Source of the DNA: Nostoc sp. LEGE 12450 | GTDB lineage: Bacteria; Cyanobacteriota; Cyanobacteriia; Cyanobacteriales; Nostocaceae | Length of the DNA stretch: 64,000 nt | Assembly (NCBI RefSeq): GCF_015206895.1 | Contig: NZ_JADEXU010000008.1 | Span: 33,363-97,362 of the forward strand | Reading direction: 5' to 3' | Part shown: positions 43,632 through 52,773 of the stretch, in pieces | Numbering within the stretch: position 1 is the first letter of the stretch | How the letters are laid out: each line of letters starts with the position of its first letter | Notes under the pieces: model-generated | Told to the model about the DNA's origin: nothing | The model's database searches: none | Seen by the model: the letters and a program-made list of their open reading frames with translations, nothing else | Translations under genes and position numbers: made by a program

Positions 43632-45970
43632 GTAGAAAATTCCAACCGATGTGCAGTACCATTATCTAAAAAACTCTGTTCACCAACGCCGACTAATTCC
43701 ACAATGGTTTCACGTGTTATAGGTGAGAACTCACCTTCTCTGGCTGCAATCTCAACAATGGTTGTTTGCTGCTCGGAATAAACATGGTAAGTTGTGGTGC
43801 AAAAGGCTCCTGTTTTGTACTCAAAAGTATGACCATCATCTTCATAAAGGGTAAACTCACCAACACCCTTCCAGATCCGCAGTCTCATTTTATTTATGGG
43901 ATGTTCATCTACATATTGCATTACTGGTGCGATCGCAATAATGGAGCCAGCACGAACATATAACGGCATTTTCTCCAGTGGTGCATAAGCAAGAATGTGA
44001 GTTGGCCCTGTAAATTCCTCTCCACTCCACCAATCGTACCAACAACCTTCAGGCAAGTACACAGCACGATGTTCAACGCCTGGGCGGTAAATTGGTGCTG
44101 CTAGTAACGAGGGGCCAAGCATTACTTGATCGGCAAGAGAAAAGGTTTTTGGGTCATTGGGGAAATCATACAGAAGTGGGCGAAGAATTGGTGCGCCAGT
44201 AGTGGCAGCTAACCAAAAAAGAGTGTAAATGTATGGTAGTAGTTGATAACGGAGTTCAATATACTCGCGGCAAATTTTTTCGATGCGATCGCCAAATACC
44301 CAAGGCTCATGCTGTGCAGTAGTTAATGCTGAATGCCCACGCATCAAGGGGTAAAGCATTCCTAGCTGCATCCAACGCGCATATAGTTCAGCCGTAGCAT
44401 TCCCCGCAAACCCCCCAATATCACTACCAACAAAGGGAATGCCCGATAGACCGAGGTTACAAAGCATTGGTATGGACATTTCCAAGTGTTCCCACAGAGA
44501 TTGATTGTCTCCTGTCCAGATAGCTGACCAGCGTTGAATGCCGGCATATCCAGAGCGCGTCAATATAAAAGAGCGTTCAGTCGGACGAGATATTTTCGCT
44601 CCTTGATAAGATGCCTGTGCCATCATTAGCCCATAAAGATTGTGAACTTCCTTGTGGGTGGTTATTTCCTTAATTGGCCCCTGTGGTGCATCAAGGGGAA
44701 AGGAAATTTTGTTACCAGGGTCGCCGAATGGACGGTCATCCAGTGCAGGTTCATTCATATCGTTCCAGATGCCGGCAACACCAATATCAGTCAAACTTTT
44801 TTGCCAATTTCCCCACCAATCTCTAACTTCAGGACGTAGGTAATCAGGAAAGACAGCCTTGTCTGGCCAAACATAGCCGTGGAACAATTGACCATTAGTT
44901 TTTCGGATGAAATAGTTGTTGTTTAATCCCTCGTCAAAGACTTTGTAATCTGCTTCTGGCTCGTATTTGACTCCCGGATCAACAATCGTCACTACTTTAA
45001 ATCCATCTTGTTTGAGATTTTGGATTAATTTTTGAGGGTCAGCAAATCGCTTGGGACTCCAGGTAAAAACCCGGTAGCCATTCATATAGTCAATATCTAA
45101 ATGAATAACATCACAGGGAATGCGACGCTGACGAAATTCATCAGCTAGTTTGCCTACTATATCTTGTGACTCATAACTCCAGCGACATTGGTGATAACCT
45201 AATGACCATCGAGGTGGCAAAGGCATCCGTCCAGTTAGCTGCGTATAAGTCTGGATAATTTTCGCAGGTTCAGGCCCATAAATAATGTAGTAATCTAGTT
45301 CACTCCCTTGAGTTTCCATCTGCCAGACTCCAGGCTGCTGTGCGCCCAAATCAAATCGGCTCCAATAAGTAGTATTAAAAAAAAGTCCGTATCCCAATCT
45401 AGGACGCAAGGCGATGAAAAAGGGGATTGCCTGATACATACTGTCTGTCATGATGCCGTAATCGATCGCATCTGATGCCCAGTTGGTTTTCACTTTTGAT
45501 CGCTGATCTAGTAAACCAGTCGGTTCACCAAAACCATAGAAATGTTCGTCAGATTCAATCCGTTTCCACCCAGCAACTTCCCCTGTCCGCCACCCCATCC
45601 CTAAGTCTGTATCTTGAGCAAAAGGCTGACCTGCTAAGTCAAAGCACTGGATACGACACGGATTGCGGGACACGACAATACACAATTGCTCAGTTTCAAT
45701 TTCTATAGTCTCTGCTTTTTCCCGCACTTCAAACGGCACAGTAGGCCATTCTTCATCCGCAAGTGTCACTGCCCACGATCGCCTGGAGAGAAATTCACCA
45801 CTTGGGGCCATCCTTACCCGAATTAAGTTTGGTGCTAGCACACTAACTATTAGACAGGGATCGCCGCACAGCAAGAGAATATGGCGCTCATTCTGTTGTA
45901 TTGCTTGTACTGCTCCAAGGATTGACCAAGGCGCTTCGGTTGTGTGCAGTTGTCCAAAGTATTGTGGCAT
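43628..45970 (-). CDS. Glycoside hydrolase family 31 (alpha-glucosidase-like)
   Basis: A 780-residue retaining alpha-glycosidase. The N-terminal beta-domain includes EHFYGFGEPTGLLDQRS. The barrel has RWSLGYHQCRWSYESQ, CDVIHLDIDYM, the nucleophile motif GIWNDMNEPA (Asp404) and the acid/base region IWTGDNQSLW (Asp488), followed by PFVGSDIGGFAGN. The C-terminus carries the usual beta-sandwich (LYEDDGHTFEYKTG). No signal peptide is seen, so a cytoplasmic role in alpha-glucan or maltose/sucrose-derived glucoside breakdown is likely. ATG 45970, with AGGA close upstream, is preferred to a TTG twenty codons earlier. The 3' end meets the frameshifted GumC-like gene. Confidence 0.92.
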   Translation of the reverse strand: MPQYFGQLHTTEAPWSILGAVQAIQQNERHILLLCGDPCLIVSVLAPNLIRVRMAPSGEFLSRRSWAVTLADEEWPTVPFEVREKAETIEIETEQLCIVVSRNPCRIQCFDLAGQPFAQDTDLGMGWRTGEVAGWKRIESDEHFYGFGEPTGLLDQRSKVKTNWASDAIDYGIMTDSMYQAIPFFIALRPRLGYGLFFNTTYWSRFDLGAQQPGVWQMETQGSELDYYIIYGPEPAKIIQTYTQLTGRMPLPPRWSLGYHQCRWSYESQDIVGKLADEFRQRRIPCDVIHLDIDYMNGYRVFTWSPKRFADPQKLIQNLKQDGFKVVTIVDPGVKYEPEADYKVFDEGLNNNYFIRKTNGQLFHGYVWPDKAVFPDYLRPEVRDWWGNWQKSLTDIGVAGIWNDMNEPALDDRPFGDPGNKISFPLDAPQGPIKEITTHKEVHNLYGLMMAQASYQGAKISRPTERSFILTRSGYAGIQRWSAIWTGDNQSLWEHLEMSIPMLCNLGLSGIPFVGSDIGGFAGNATAELYARWMQLGMLYPLMRGHSALTTAQHEPWVFGDRIEKICREYIELRYQLLPYIYTLFWLAATTGAPILRPLLYDFPNDPKTFSLADQVMLGPSLLAAPIYRPGVEHRAVYLPEGCWYDWWSGEEFTGPTHILAYAPLEKMPLYVRAGSIIAIAPVMQYVDEHPINKMRLRIWKGVGEFTLYEDDGHTFEYKTGAFCTTTYHVYSEQQTTIVEIAAREGEFSPITRETIVELVGVGEQSFLDNGTAHRLEFST

Positions 45971-46321
45971 AATTCCTGATTTTAAGATAATTATTTTACC
46001 CAATTGAGATTCACATAAACTACTACTCAAAAGCGTGTATCTTTAGGCATAGCGTATATTGAACTTTATTTATTACTTTCCTAGGCAATCAAAGCCGCGC
46101 TTTGGAGCCAGGAATAGTAATATCTGCGATCGCAGACATTACTACTACCGTTACCCAGAGAAACAATGGTGTTACTCATTCCCTCCAAGAGCGATCGCTT
46201 TCTATGCCCCATGATTACCCGTTTCTATGTGAATACGAAATTCTAATCAAAGTCTCAAGGCGGATGAAGCTATGAGCTAAATTTGTTACCGTTAGCTGAA
46301 AATTACAGTTGAGTAAATTTG
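45971..46321. other. Spacer upstream of GH31, no intact gene
   Basis: About 350 bases with two HIP1 octamers (near 46127 and 46191), the first inside a short palindrome (CTGCGATCGCAG). No coding frame was recognised. It should contain the GH31 promoter on the minus strand and leads into the region of gene fragments. Confidence 0.5.
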
Positions 46322-46507
46322 ATGAGTGTTCGAACAGCACGCTCCTACGCTTTCCTATCAATTGGGGCAGCAGTTGTTACTATTGCTTTGAAGTTTGGGG
46401 CTTATCTGCTAACCGGATCGGTAGGGTTGCTTTCCGATGCAATTGAATCGTGTGTGAATCTGGCGGCAGCATTGATAGCACTGTGGGCAGTAATCAACAA
46501 AGTTTGA
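46322..46507 (+). pseudogene. N-terminal fragment of a cation diffusion facilitator (CDF) transporter
   Basis: About 61 residues, starting [18 protein letters not shown], with [20 protein letters not shown] followed by [19 protein letters not shown]. This is the first one to two membrane helices of CzcD/FieF-type metal exporters, including the metal-site Asp in [11 protein letters not shown] proteins are about 300 residues, so the remaining 80 percent is missing. The coding similarity stops near 46490, where the NRPS fragment begins in another frame, pointing to a deletion junction. Confidence 0.8.
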
Positions 46508-47185
46508 TCTTGATGTCGTTCTGATTCCGCATTATGGCGCAGATAAGGGAATTACTATGATTTGGGAACACCACACCGACTTATTCGACACTGCCACAAT
46601 CCAGTAGATGGTGAGCAGTATCAAACTTTGCTAGAGGGAATTGTTGTCAACCCAGAGCAGCGAGTTTCCGAATTCCCACTGTTAACGCAGACTCATCAGC
46701 AGTTACTCGTGGAGTGGAATAAGACTCACAGGGAGTATGCCGCTAAAGATTGTATTCACGATTTATTTGCGGCTCAGGTGGAGTTAACGCCCGATGCTGT
46801 AGCTATTCAGCAAGAAGGTCAACAGTTAACTTAGCGCGAATTGAGCGATCGCGCCAATCAACTGGCACACCATCTGCAAAGTTTAGGAGTCAAACCAGAA
46901 ACCCTAGTTAGTATCTGCGTTAAGCGTTCTCTAGAGATGATTGTCGGCTTACTCGGCATTCTCAAAGCCGGGGGTGCTTATGTTCCCCTCGATCCAGCTT
47001 ATCCCCAAGAACGACTGGCTGATATTCTCGAAGATACGCAACAAAGCATTCTGCTGACTCAAGAAAGATTCCAGGACAAACTACCAGATTATGCCGGAAA
47101 AACGATCTGTTTAGATATAGATTGGCCGGTAATCGCGCAATATAGTACAGCCAAACCAATAGACTTATCCGAAAATGGTAAATGT
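46494..47185 (+). pseudogene. Decayed non-ribosomal peptide synthetase fragment (end of C domain, start of A domain)
   Basis: The end of a condensation domain can be read as [19 protein letters not shown] then WEHHTDLFDTATIQ up to a TAG at 46605. After a frameshift it continues YQTLLEGIVVNPEQRVSEF and LVEWNKTHREY. A second TAG (46832-46834) interrupts LT-x-RELSDRANQLAHHL, where adenylation domains normally have LTYREL. Core motif A2 is intact (LKAGGAYVPLDPAYP). Similarity stops after KPIDLSENGK, before the conserved YTSGSTG motif. So two stops, one frameshift and a truncation leave no function. Confidence 0.85.
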
Positions 47186-47222
47186 ATACGGCAAAGGGAT
47201 TTCAGCGATTATAATGGAATGT

Positions 47223-47251
47223 GCGATGCCTGCGGCGGGCTGCGCCTACGC
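47223..47251. repeat. 29-bp interspersed repeat, copy 1
   Basis: The sequence starts GCGATGCCTGCGGCGGGC and ends CGCCTACGC. The copy at 57316-57344 is the same length and matches at 22 of 29 positions. It looks like one of the short GC-rich repeats scattered through Nostoc genomes. Confidence 0.6.
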
Positions 47252-47313
47252 TAGATTAGGTATACGAAAGAATAGGGGTTTGAGCATAAATTACGGCTAA
47301 ATTATTAGTTTCA

Positions 47314-48311
47314 GGGGAAAAATATTGGTAGAGATAAAATTTATTTGCTACCAATAAATTTAAATATTAATAGCTAGTGAAAGTAAACAATTAAGTCGTA
47401 GCCTGACTAACTCACAAACGGTCATAATTACCTGGCTATACTTGTGCCTTGCTAAACGAAATTTCTCACTAGCGACTCGAAATATTTTTACTTTCCATAA
47501 TTATTTGTTCAACGCCTATTCTTCTAGACGATAACTGCTGGTTTTCTTTTTTTTGTGATTCCGAAATTTCTTTCTTCCTCGGTTTCTTGTAAGGCGTGGT
47601 AATTGTTGACTCTCCTATGTCAGCTTTATCTCCAATAAATTTTTGTTCACAATCAAATTTACCTTGTGTTTCTCGGAATAAATTAATATCACTTGTTTTT
47701 CCTAAGTTTCCAATATAAATGTCAACAATATCTTCTCCATTGGGCAATACAATAAACTGGTTTTTCAGGGTATGCATTTTTTTCTTGCCAGAGTAGTGCT
47801 GTTTTTGCTCTTGATAGTCTACAGGCCATTAAGATAGCTTGTTCTGCACTATCTACAATCAATTCATGCTCACAAAGAATTTTACGTAGTTCTTGATATT
47901 TCTGACTATCTTTTTCTACCTCTTCCATTTTAGAAGCTGGTAATATCTCTCTCAAAATCTTCACCCAATAATTAAAAGCATCATTCGCTTTAGTTTTTGA
48001 TATATCAAATAACAAACCCAAAATATCAAAAGTTGGTTTTTGTCGAAGGTAAACTAGACATAAACAGACCCCTTCTTTGGGAGACATTTCTGATTTACGT
48101 CCACCACCAGGAGCAATAAGACGAACTTTATTTTTTTGAATTTATGTTTGTTTTTGATTATGTCGTTGTTCCGCCAATACAACTAATGTCATAAACTGTT
48201 CATAATTAATACCGATCAATCGTTTTGCTGACTGGGGATGTGATTCGATTCTTACTAAAGGACTTGTCATGATTGATGCACTAGAATTTTTATTTCTGTA
48301 TTATTTTCCCA
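47314..48311. mobile_element. Decayed IS5-family-like insertion sequence, about 1 kb
   Basis: The transposase pseudogene is flanked by sequences that could be terminal inverted repeats: GGGGAAAAATA at 47314 on the left and the complement of TATTATTTTCCC near 48299-48310 on the right. The match is imperfect, so the borders are approximate. The size fits small IS5-group elements. No clear target-site duplication was found. Confidence 0.5.
47361..48270 (-). pseudogene. IS5-family-like transposase, broken by a stop and two frameshifts
   Basis: Reading from ATG 48270, the product begins MTSPLVRIESHPQSAKRLIG, meets an in-frame TAA after HNQKQT, and continues as LIAPGGGRKSEMSPKEGVCL and ILCEHELIVDSAEQAI. 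A shift near 47828 then leads to RPVDYQEQKQHYSGKKKMHT, LKNQFIVLPNGEDIVDIYIG and FIGDKADIGE (DDE region). A second shift near 47495 gives KIFRVASEKFRLARHKYSQV to the TAA at 47361-47363. HTH plus DDE_Tnp_4-type blocks place it in the IS5 group. It is non-functional unless all three lesions are bypassed. Confidence 0.8.
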
Positions 48312-48368
48312 CAAACTTTATTTTAAGGACATGTCTACTGGACCAGAGGGTATTGTAGACGGGCATAA

Positions 48369-48771
48369 AAAAGCCCAGGAGGAAAACACAAAGCCTTAAC
48401 AACAGAACAACTTCAAGAACTTTTTGAAAAATTAAAGCTACCTCCAGAAGATGGTGGTTTGTGGAGTGGACCAAAAGTTGGGGAATTGATTGAACAACAG
48501 TTTGGCATCTGTATGCATCGGGCAACGGCATGGCACTATCTCAAACGCTTAGGTTTTAGTTTACAAGCACCGAGACCTTTACATGAGCGCAGCGCTACCT
48601 CAGAGCAAAGAGCGTTTTTTAAAGCTCTTACTTAGAGAACGATTAGCCAATAAAGTATTTGATACCCTTGATTCTTTAGAGACCGTCTTGATTGAACGGT
48701 GTCAGTGGTTGATGAACAATCCAACCACTGTTAAAGGAGAAGTTGGATTTTCCTGGTTGTGTTCAATATAA
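48369..48771 (+). pseudogene. IS630-family transposase remnant with catalytic core deleted
   Basis: The first part encodes KSPGGKHKALTTEQLQELFE, LWSGPKVGELIEQQFGICMH and RATAWHYLKRLGFSLQAPRP, the winged helix-turn-helix of IS630-type transposases, up to TAG 48633. From about 48637, in the next frame, it continues ERLANKVFDTLDSLETVLIE and RCQWLMNNPTTVKGEVGFSW, the family's C-terminal end. The DDE catalytic region of about 150 residues between them is missing, so an internal deletion fused the two ends. A TAA precedes the visible start and the 5' end is uncertain. Confidence 0.8.
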
Positions 48772-48952
48772 CTAAATGTAACAATACTATCTTTGGCAAC
48801 TTCGTATTAGAGGTTTCTAGGCGATTAGGGGACTAATCAGGAATTTTGCGGTGATTGAGAGTTAATCGACATAAAGTAGTATACTTTTTTGGGTTCGCGT
48901 AAAGCTGCCCAAAAGTTTCGTCTAAAAATCAAGAATTTTGGGGTTGCTCTAA

Positions 48953-49321
48953 ATGCTAAGTCCTGTAGTAACAGTCAGTATCTTTCAAAAACAACCCGAC
49001 CCTCAAACATTTGCAGCAGGCAAAGTCATTTTTGAAGAAGGACAGCCTGGTGATAATATGTATGGCATTCTGGAAGGAGAGGTAGATATATTAGTCAATG
49101 GCAAGGTTGTAGAAACCATTGAGACGGGCGAAGTTTTTGGGATTGGGGTACTTGTAGGAGTAAAAAATAGAACTTATACAGCTATTGCCAAGGTGGATAG
49201 CAAACTAGCTTTCGTTGCTGAGAAAGGGTTTCTTTTTGCCGTTCAGGAAACACCCATGTTTGCCCTAAAGGTGATGAAAAGTTACTCAGAGCGTCTGAAC
49301 CGCTTACAGCATATGGTGTGA
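48953..49321 (+). CDS. Single-domain cyclic-nucleotide-binding protein
   Basis: A 122-residue protein that is just one cNMP-binding domain. FAAGKVIFEEGQPGDNMYGI (about 20-39), LEGEVDILVNGK and IETGEVFGIGVLVGVKNRTY follow the CRP-type jelly roll; the phosphate-binding cassette is only partly conserved, since the usual GE-x-x-L-(4-5)-R-(A/T)A reads GEVFGIGVLVGVKNRTYTA. There is no DNA-binding domain. It probably senses a nucleotide or acts as a protein-interaction module. The neighbourhood gives no partner; the next gene is a Lin0512 protein on the same strand. Confidence 0.85.
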   Translation: MLSPVVTVSIFQKQPDPQTFAAGKVIFEEGQPGDNMYGILEGEVDILVNGKVVETIETGEVFGIGVLVGVKNRTYTAIAKVDSKLAFVAEKGFLFAVQETPMFALKVMKSYSERLNRLQHMV

Positions 49322-49324
49322 AGA

Positions 49325-49358
49325 AGGCAGGAGGCAGGAGGCAGGGGGCAGGAGGCAG
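49325..49358. repeat. Heptanucleotide tandem repeat (GGCAGGA type)
   Basis: Nearly five copies of a seven-base unit, AGGCAGG/AGGCAGG with one GGGGCAG variant, right after the stop of the cNMP gene. Such short tandemly repeated repetitive sequences are common in heterocyst-forming cyanobacteria. No coding role. Confidence 0.8.
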
Positions 49359-49504
49359 AAAGGTGCAATGAGCATGTGTGGCTATCATTACAGGACTCTG
49401 TGCGAAGGTTCTGGTAGAGAAGGGGTACAGTATTCCAACTGAGCCTTCTGCCCTCAACATAGCTGCCTTTGGTGGTAAAAGATGCAGAATTACTAGAGGT
49501 AGAA

Positions 49505-49870
49505 ATGGCGCGTAAACGGTTGATTATTGAGATGGGGATGGGAATAGATCAGCATGGACAAGAACCAACAGTAGCAGCATCTAGGGCGGTACGGAATGCG
49601 ATCGCTCACAATGCTTTACCTGGTGTTTGGGAAGTTGCAGGTTTAAGTCATCCCAATGAAATGATTATAGAAGTTCAAGTAGCAGTGCCATATCCAGAAC
49701 AAGTTAGAGAAGAAGAGGTACTAGCTGTCCTACCATTTGGCCGGAAAAGTCTTACCGTAGAATCTGGGGGGATGATAGTTCAGGGGCGGGCGATTCCCGA
49801 ACTCAACGATAAAAATGATGAAATGTTGATTGCGATCGCAGCTGTTACAGTTTTGATCGAAAATGAGTAG
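49505..49870 (+). CDS. Lin0512 family protein
   Basis: A 121-residue protein matching the small Lin0512 family, whose function is unknown. Signature segments are RLIIEMGMGIDQHGQEPTVA (about 5-24), AASRAVRNAIAHNALPG and VQVAVPYPEQVREEEVLAVL followed by LPFG. ATG 49505 gives the usual family length and has GAGG five bases upstream; the in-frame TTG at 49469 is less likely. The alternation of strands and helices suggests an oligomeric fold. Nothing in the neighbourhood points to a pathway. Confidence 0.88.
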   Translation: MARKRLIIEMGMGIDQHGQEPTVAASRAVRNAIAHNALPGVWEVAGLSHPNEMIIEVQVAVPYPEQVREEEVLAVLPFGRKSLTVESGGMIVQGRAIPELNDKNDEMLIAIAAVTVLIENE

Positions 49871-49909
49871 TTGAGGTAAAAACCCAACGTTTATTTAATT
49901 AAATGACGA

Positions 49910-50617
49910 TTAACTGTGTTTAATTACTTGGTGATTATTAGCTATTGCATAAAAAAAGCTAGCATCTACACATTGTCGGGAAATTTCAAAAGCTTCAAAG
50001 TAACCATCCTTTTGACCTAACTCTCGTGCCCAAAAACGAGATAGAACCAGTATGGCATCAAGTTGCATAAATGCTTTGTTTACCTCTGATTCATAACAAT
50101 TAATAGCTGCAACTTTTTCCTCAATTACAGAAGTAATATCCACAAAAAAGTTGGGTTCAAAACCACGCAAAAAAACAGGCGGGGCTGAATACCACAAAGT
50201 TATGTTTTTGCGCGTGGCAACATTAGAAACTGCGATCGCACATACTTCATGATCTCTATGTCCATATTTTTCAGGTTGTGGTGCATGAGTAATAATTAGA
50301 TCCGGTTGCCAACGCCCAATAGCTTCTTCAGTAACTTTAATCACTGCTTGAGTTGAAAAATTATACTCCTCAAGTGCAAAAAACTCGTAAGTTGCACCGA
50401 TGATTTTACCTGCTGCATCCGCTTCTTTATGACGTGTACCCTTAATAGGCGAACTGGAAAGACTGCCATCAGTCAAAATTAAGCAACGAATATTCCATCC
50501 TGCTTTGGACATCAGACTGAGAGTACCAGCAGCAGGTAGAACTTCATCATCAGCATGAGCATAAATTGTTAAGACAGTTCGTTGACCAAAGTTTTTTGAG
50601 TCTGAATTAATGTTCAT
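49910..50617 (-). CDS. PIG-L/LmbE-family N-acetyl-sugar deacetylase
   Basis: A 235-residue zinc-dependent hydrolase. AHADDEVLPAAGTL (20-33) is the family's A-H-x-D-D-E metal site, and THAPQPEKYGHRDHEV (110-125) supplies the second His group. CLILTDGSL lies between. PIG-L enzymes remove N-acetyl groups from GlcNAc-containing compounds such as GlcNAc-PI, bacillithiol precursors or lipid-linked sugars. It is 68 bases downstream of the cellulose-synthase-like gene on the same strand, so it may deacetylate a precursor or product of that polymer. No signal peptide, so a cytoplasmic protein. Confidence 0.88.
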   Translation of the reverse strand: MNINSDSKNFGQRTVLTIYAHADDEVLPAAGTLSLMSKAGWNIRCLILTDGSLSSSPIKGTRHKEADAAGKIIGATYEFFALEEYNFSTQAVIKVTEEAIGRWQPDLIITHAPQPEKYGHRDHEVCAIAVSNVATRKNITLWYSAPPVFLRGFEPNFFVDITSVIEEKVAAINCYESEVNKAFMQLDAILVLSRFWARELGQKDGYFEAFEISRQCVDASFFYAIANNHQVIKHS

Positions 50618-50685
50618 TACTTTTTTCTTTTTACATTGAATTTATAAGGGAGTTAACAGTTATTTTCCTTCTCCCTATGTCCCTC

Positions 50686-52695
50686 TTACGTTTCTTTTGG
50701 AGGTTGCCAAACGGATGCGCGGATGATAGCAGACAAAAGTAACAAATTATAGATAGCCCATGCACCATTGAGTAGGTGAACCGAAGGATTATTTAGATGA
50801 CCAATTGTAAAGCGATAAAGACTCCATAATATTCCCAGAATAGTGAGGATAAAGATAACTAACTGTGGCCAAACCAGCCTGAGATAAATACCAGACTGCC
50901 TCTGCTTAGGTGTGACTTGAAAATTGAGTTTTTGTCCTGTGAATACACTCCATACAGCTTGGATTAGCAGGGGGAATAAAGCGATCGCATATTGTTCAGA
51001 ACGCCAAACTTCTGTAGCTGGAATCCCCCAGGTAGCTGCTAAGAACGTGAGACGGTTGATAATAAAAGCTGGGAAAAAGTGTATAGCAAAGTCAGATCCG
51101 TAGGTTTTAACTGGAACAATATCCGTAAAAAAATAGATAATTGGACAAGAAATAAACACCAGAGTTGCAAAACCAGAGAAATAGCTATACATCGTCTTAA
51201 AATATTGCAACCTTTGCCAAAATGTTAGCCCTGATTTTGTGAGTGGATTTTCCCTAACTAGCACTTGGATTGTTCCTTGTGCCCAGCGTAGTCGCTGCTT
51301 AAGAGTAGAACTCAGGTCATCTGGTGCTAAACCTTCTGCCAAAAGTTCATTGTGATAAATAGATTTCCAGCCAGCACTATGCAGACGCATGGCTGTATTC
51401 ATATCTTCTGTAATACTATTACTCGATACCCCACCAACTAAATCAAATTCATCTAAACGTTTTTCATCTTTGGCAAATTCATCAGCAAAATTTTGTAGTC
51501 CTACACTAACTAGTGCTTCACGCCTCAATATCGCATTTGTGCCTGTATAGAACGCAGCATTCATGCCATCTTTACCTTGTTGAAGTGGCCCATAAAATAA
51601 ATTTGATCGATGTCCAAAAGGATCGCCTGGAGGAATATTGTAAAAATCCTGGCGAGTCTGTACAAAAGCAATTTGATTCTGGTCGTATCTTCCTGTTGAA
51701 AGATTATATGTATAGAAATAAGGTACAACTCGCTTTAGAAAATTTTGCTTGGGAATGTGGTCGGCATCTAGAGTAACAATAAAATTTCCTGCCGTTTGTC
51801 CAGAAAAAATTGCGTAATTGATGTTGCCTGCTTTAGCATGATGTGCTACACCAGGTGTCTTGGGACGAGCGATATACCGAAACCGAGAGAGTTCCAAAAG
51901 TTCGAGTTCTTTCTTACGAATAGTTTCCTCTAGGGCTTTTCGTTCGGTAGTGAGGCGATCGCGTAGCGTCTCCACAGGAGAATTACTAATACCTTGATTA
52001 TTCGGAGATAACCAAAGAATAAATTGTCGCAGACTTTGCACAAATTCCATAGCCAACTGATTAATCACGGGTTCTGATGATGATGTTTGCAACCATTGTT
52101 CTGCGGCCTGAGTATTAGGTGTCAGATTTTCTAGTTGTTTTAGACGCTGCAACAAATAAGAGTGTTCTGCATCAATCCGATTTGCTTCTTGTTGTAGTTG
52201 TGGTGACTGCAAATCTTCAATACACAATCTTTCTGTCATAGCCCGTATATCAGCCGAGTTACCATCATCTAGAACATAAACTCGTAACTTTGTTGGCGGA
52301 TAATCCATTTTCAGAGCAGCTTTGGCCGTTTCCTCTACAATTTCCGGCGGTTCGTTGTAGCAGGTTACAAAGACATCTACTGTTGGCCAGTCGGATCTGG
52401 GTAAAGGTGGGGTCATCTGGTCGAGAGACTTCACCTGTCGCACTAAAGGTCGCCATAAACCAATCACAAACATCACACCGCCGAAATAGCTATAAATTTC
52501 TGCTATCAATAAAGGAATAGAGATCCACAGTGCATCAAAATTGATGGAATGGGTGACGCGCCATTGCAAATACCAGATACCAAAAATTAAATTTATTTCT
52601 GCAAGATAGCGAAATAACAGCGTTCTTTTTTTAAGTAATGAGCGACTATTACCAGAGAACTTTGAAGAATTATCACTAATAGAAACTGAACTCAT
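50686..52695 (-). CDS. Cellulose-synthase-like processive GT2 (BcsA-like, without PilZ)
   Basis: A 669-residue inner-membrane glycosyltransferase. Two N-terminal helices (about 30-80) precede the catalytic domain with FVTCYNEPPEIVEET, VLDDGNSADIR (D143-D144), FIVTLDADHIPKQ (about 304-316), SITEDMNTAMRLH (TED, about 426) and QRLRWAQG (Q(Q/R)xRW, about 465). About five helices follow. The whole set is that of a processive beta-glycan synthase. Two departures: a 120-residue helical insertion between DDG and DAD (LQQEANRIDAEHSYLLQRLK onwards), and no C-terminal PilZ domain, so it lacks the usual c-di-GMP switch. It could make cellulose or another beta-linked polymer. Confidence 0.9.
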   Translation of the reverse strand: MSSVSISDNSSKFSGNSRSLLKKRTLLFRYLAEINLIFGIWYLQWRVTHSINFDALWISIPLLIAEIYSYFGGVMFVIGLWRPLVRQVKSLDQMTPPLPRSDWPTVDVFVTCYNEPPEIVEETAKAALKMDYPPTKLRVYVLDDGNSADIRAMTERLCIEDLQSPQLQQEANRIDAEHSYLLQRLKQLENLTPNTQAAEQWLQTSSSEPVINQLAMEFVQSLRQFILWLSPNNQGISNSPVETLRDRLTTERKALEETIRKKELELLELSRFRYIARPKTPGVAHHAKAGNINYAIFSGQTAGNFIVTLDADHIPKQNFLKRVVPYFYTYNLSTGRYDQNQIAFVQTRQDFYNIPPGDPFGHRSNLFYGPLQQGKDGMNAAFYTGTNAILRREALVSVGLQNFADEFAKDEKRLDEFDLVGGVSSNSITEDMNTAMRLHSAGWKSIYHNELLAEGLAPDDLSSTLKQRLRWAQGTIQVLVRENPLTKSGLTFWQRLQYFKTMYSYFSGFATLVFISCPIIYFFTDIVPVKTYGSDFAIHFFPAFIINRLTFLAATWGIPATEVWRSEQYAIALFPLLIQAVWSVFTGQKLNFQVTPKQRQSGIYLRLVWPQLVIFILTILGILWSLYRFTIGHLNNPSVHLLNGAWAIYNLLLLSAIIRASVWQPPKET

Positions 52696-52726
52696 CTTAG
52701 TACTATTTTAGATTTTGGACTTGTCG

Positions 52727-52773
52727 TGAGCGTTCAGTCGAACGATTTTGGATTTTAGATTCGACTACGCTCA
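52727..52773. repeat. Hairpin repeat (TGAGCGT...AGTCGAA stem)
   Basis: TGAGCGTTCAGTCGAA (52727-52742) pairs with TTCGACTACGCTCA (52760-52773), with a two-base bulge and a 17-base loop. It lies just downstream of the ATG end of the cellulose-synthase-like gene, on its upstream side. Confidence 0.5.

Noticed and set aside
47469..48087. Two separate small proteins on the minus strand
   Set aside because: Both are pieces of one IS5-like transposase split by a frameshift.
49325..49358. Possible CRISPR array
   Set aside because: The repeat unit is seven bases with no spacers, which is a heptanucleotide tandem repeat.
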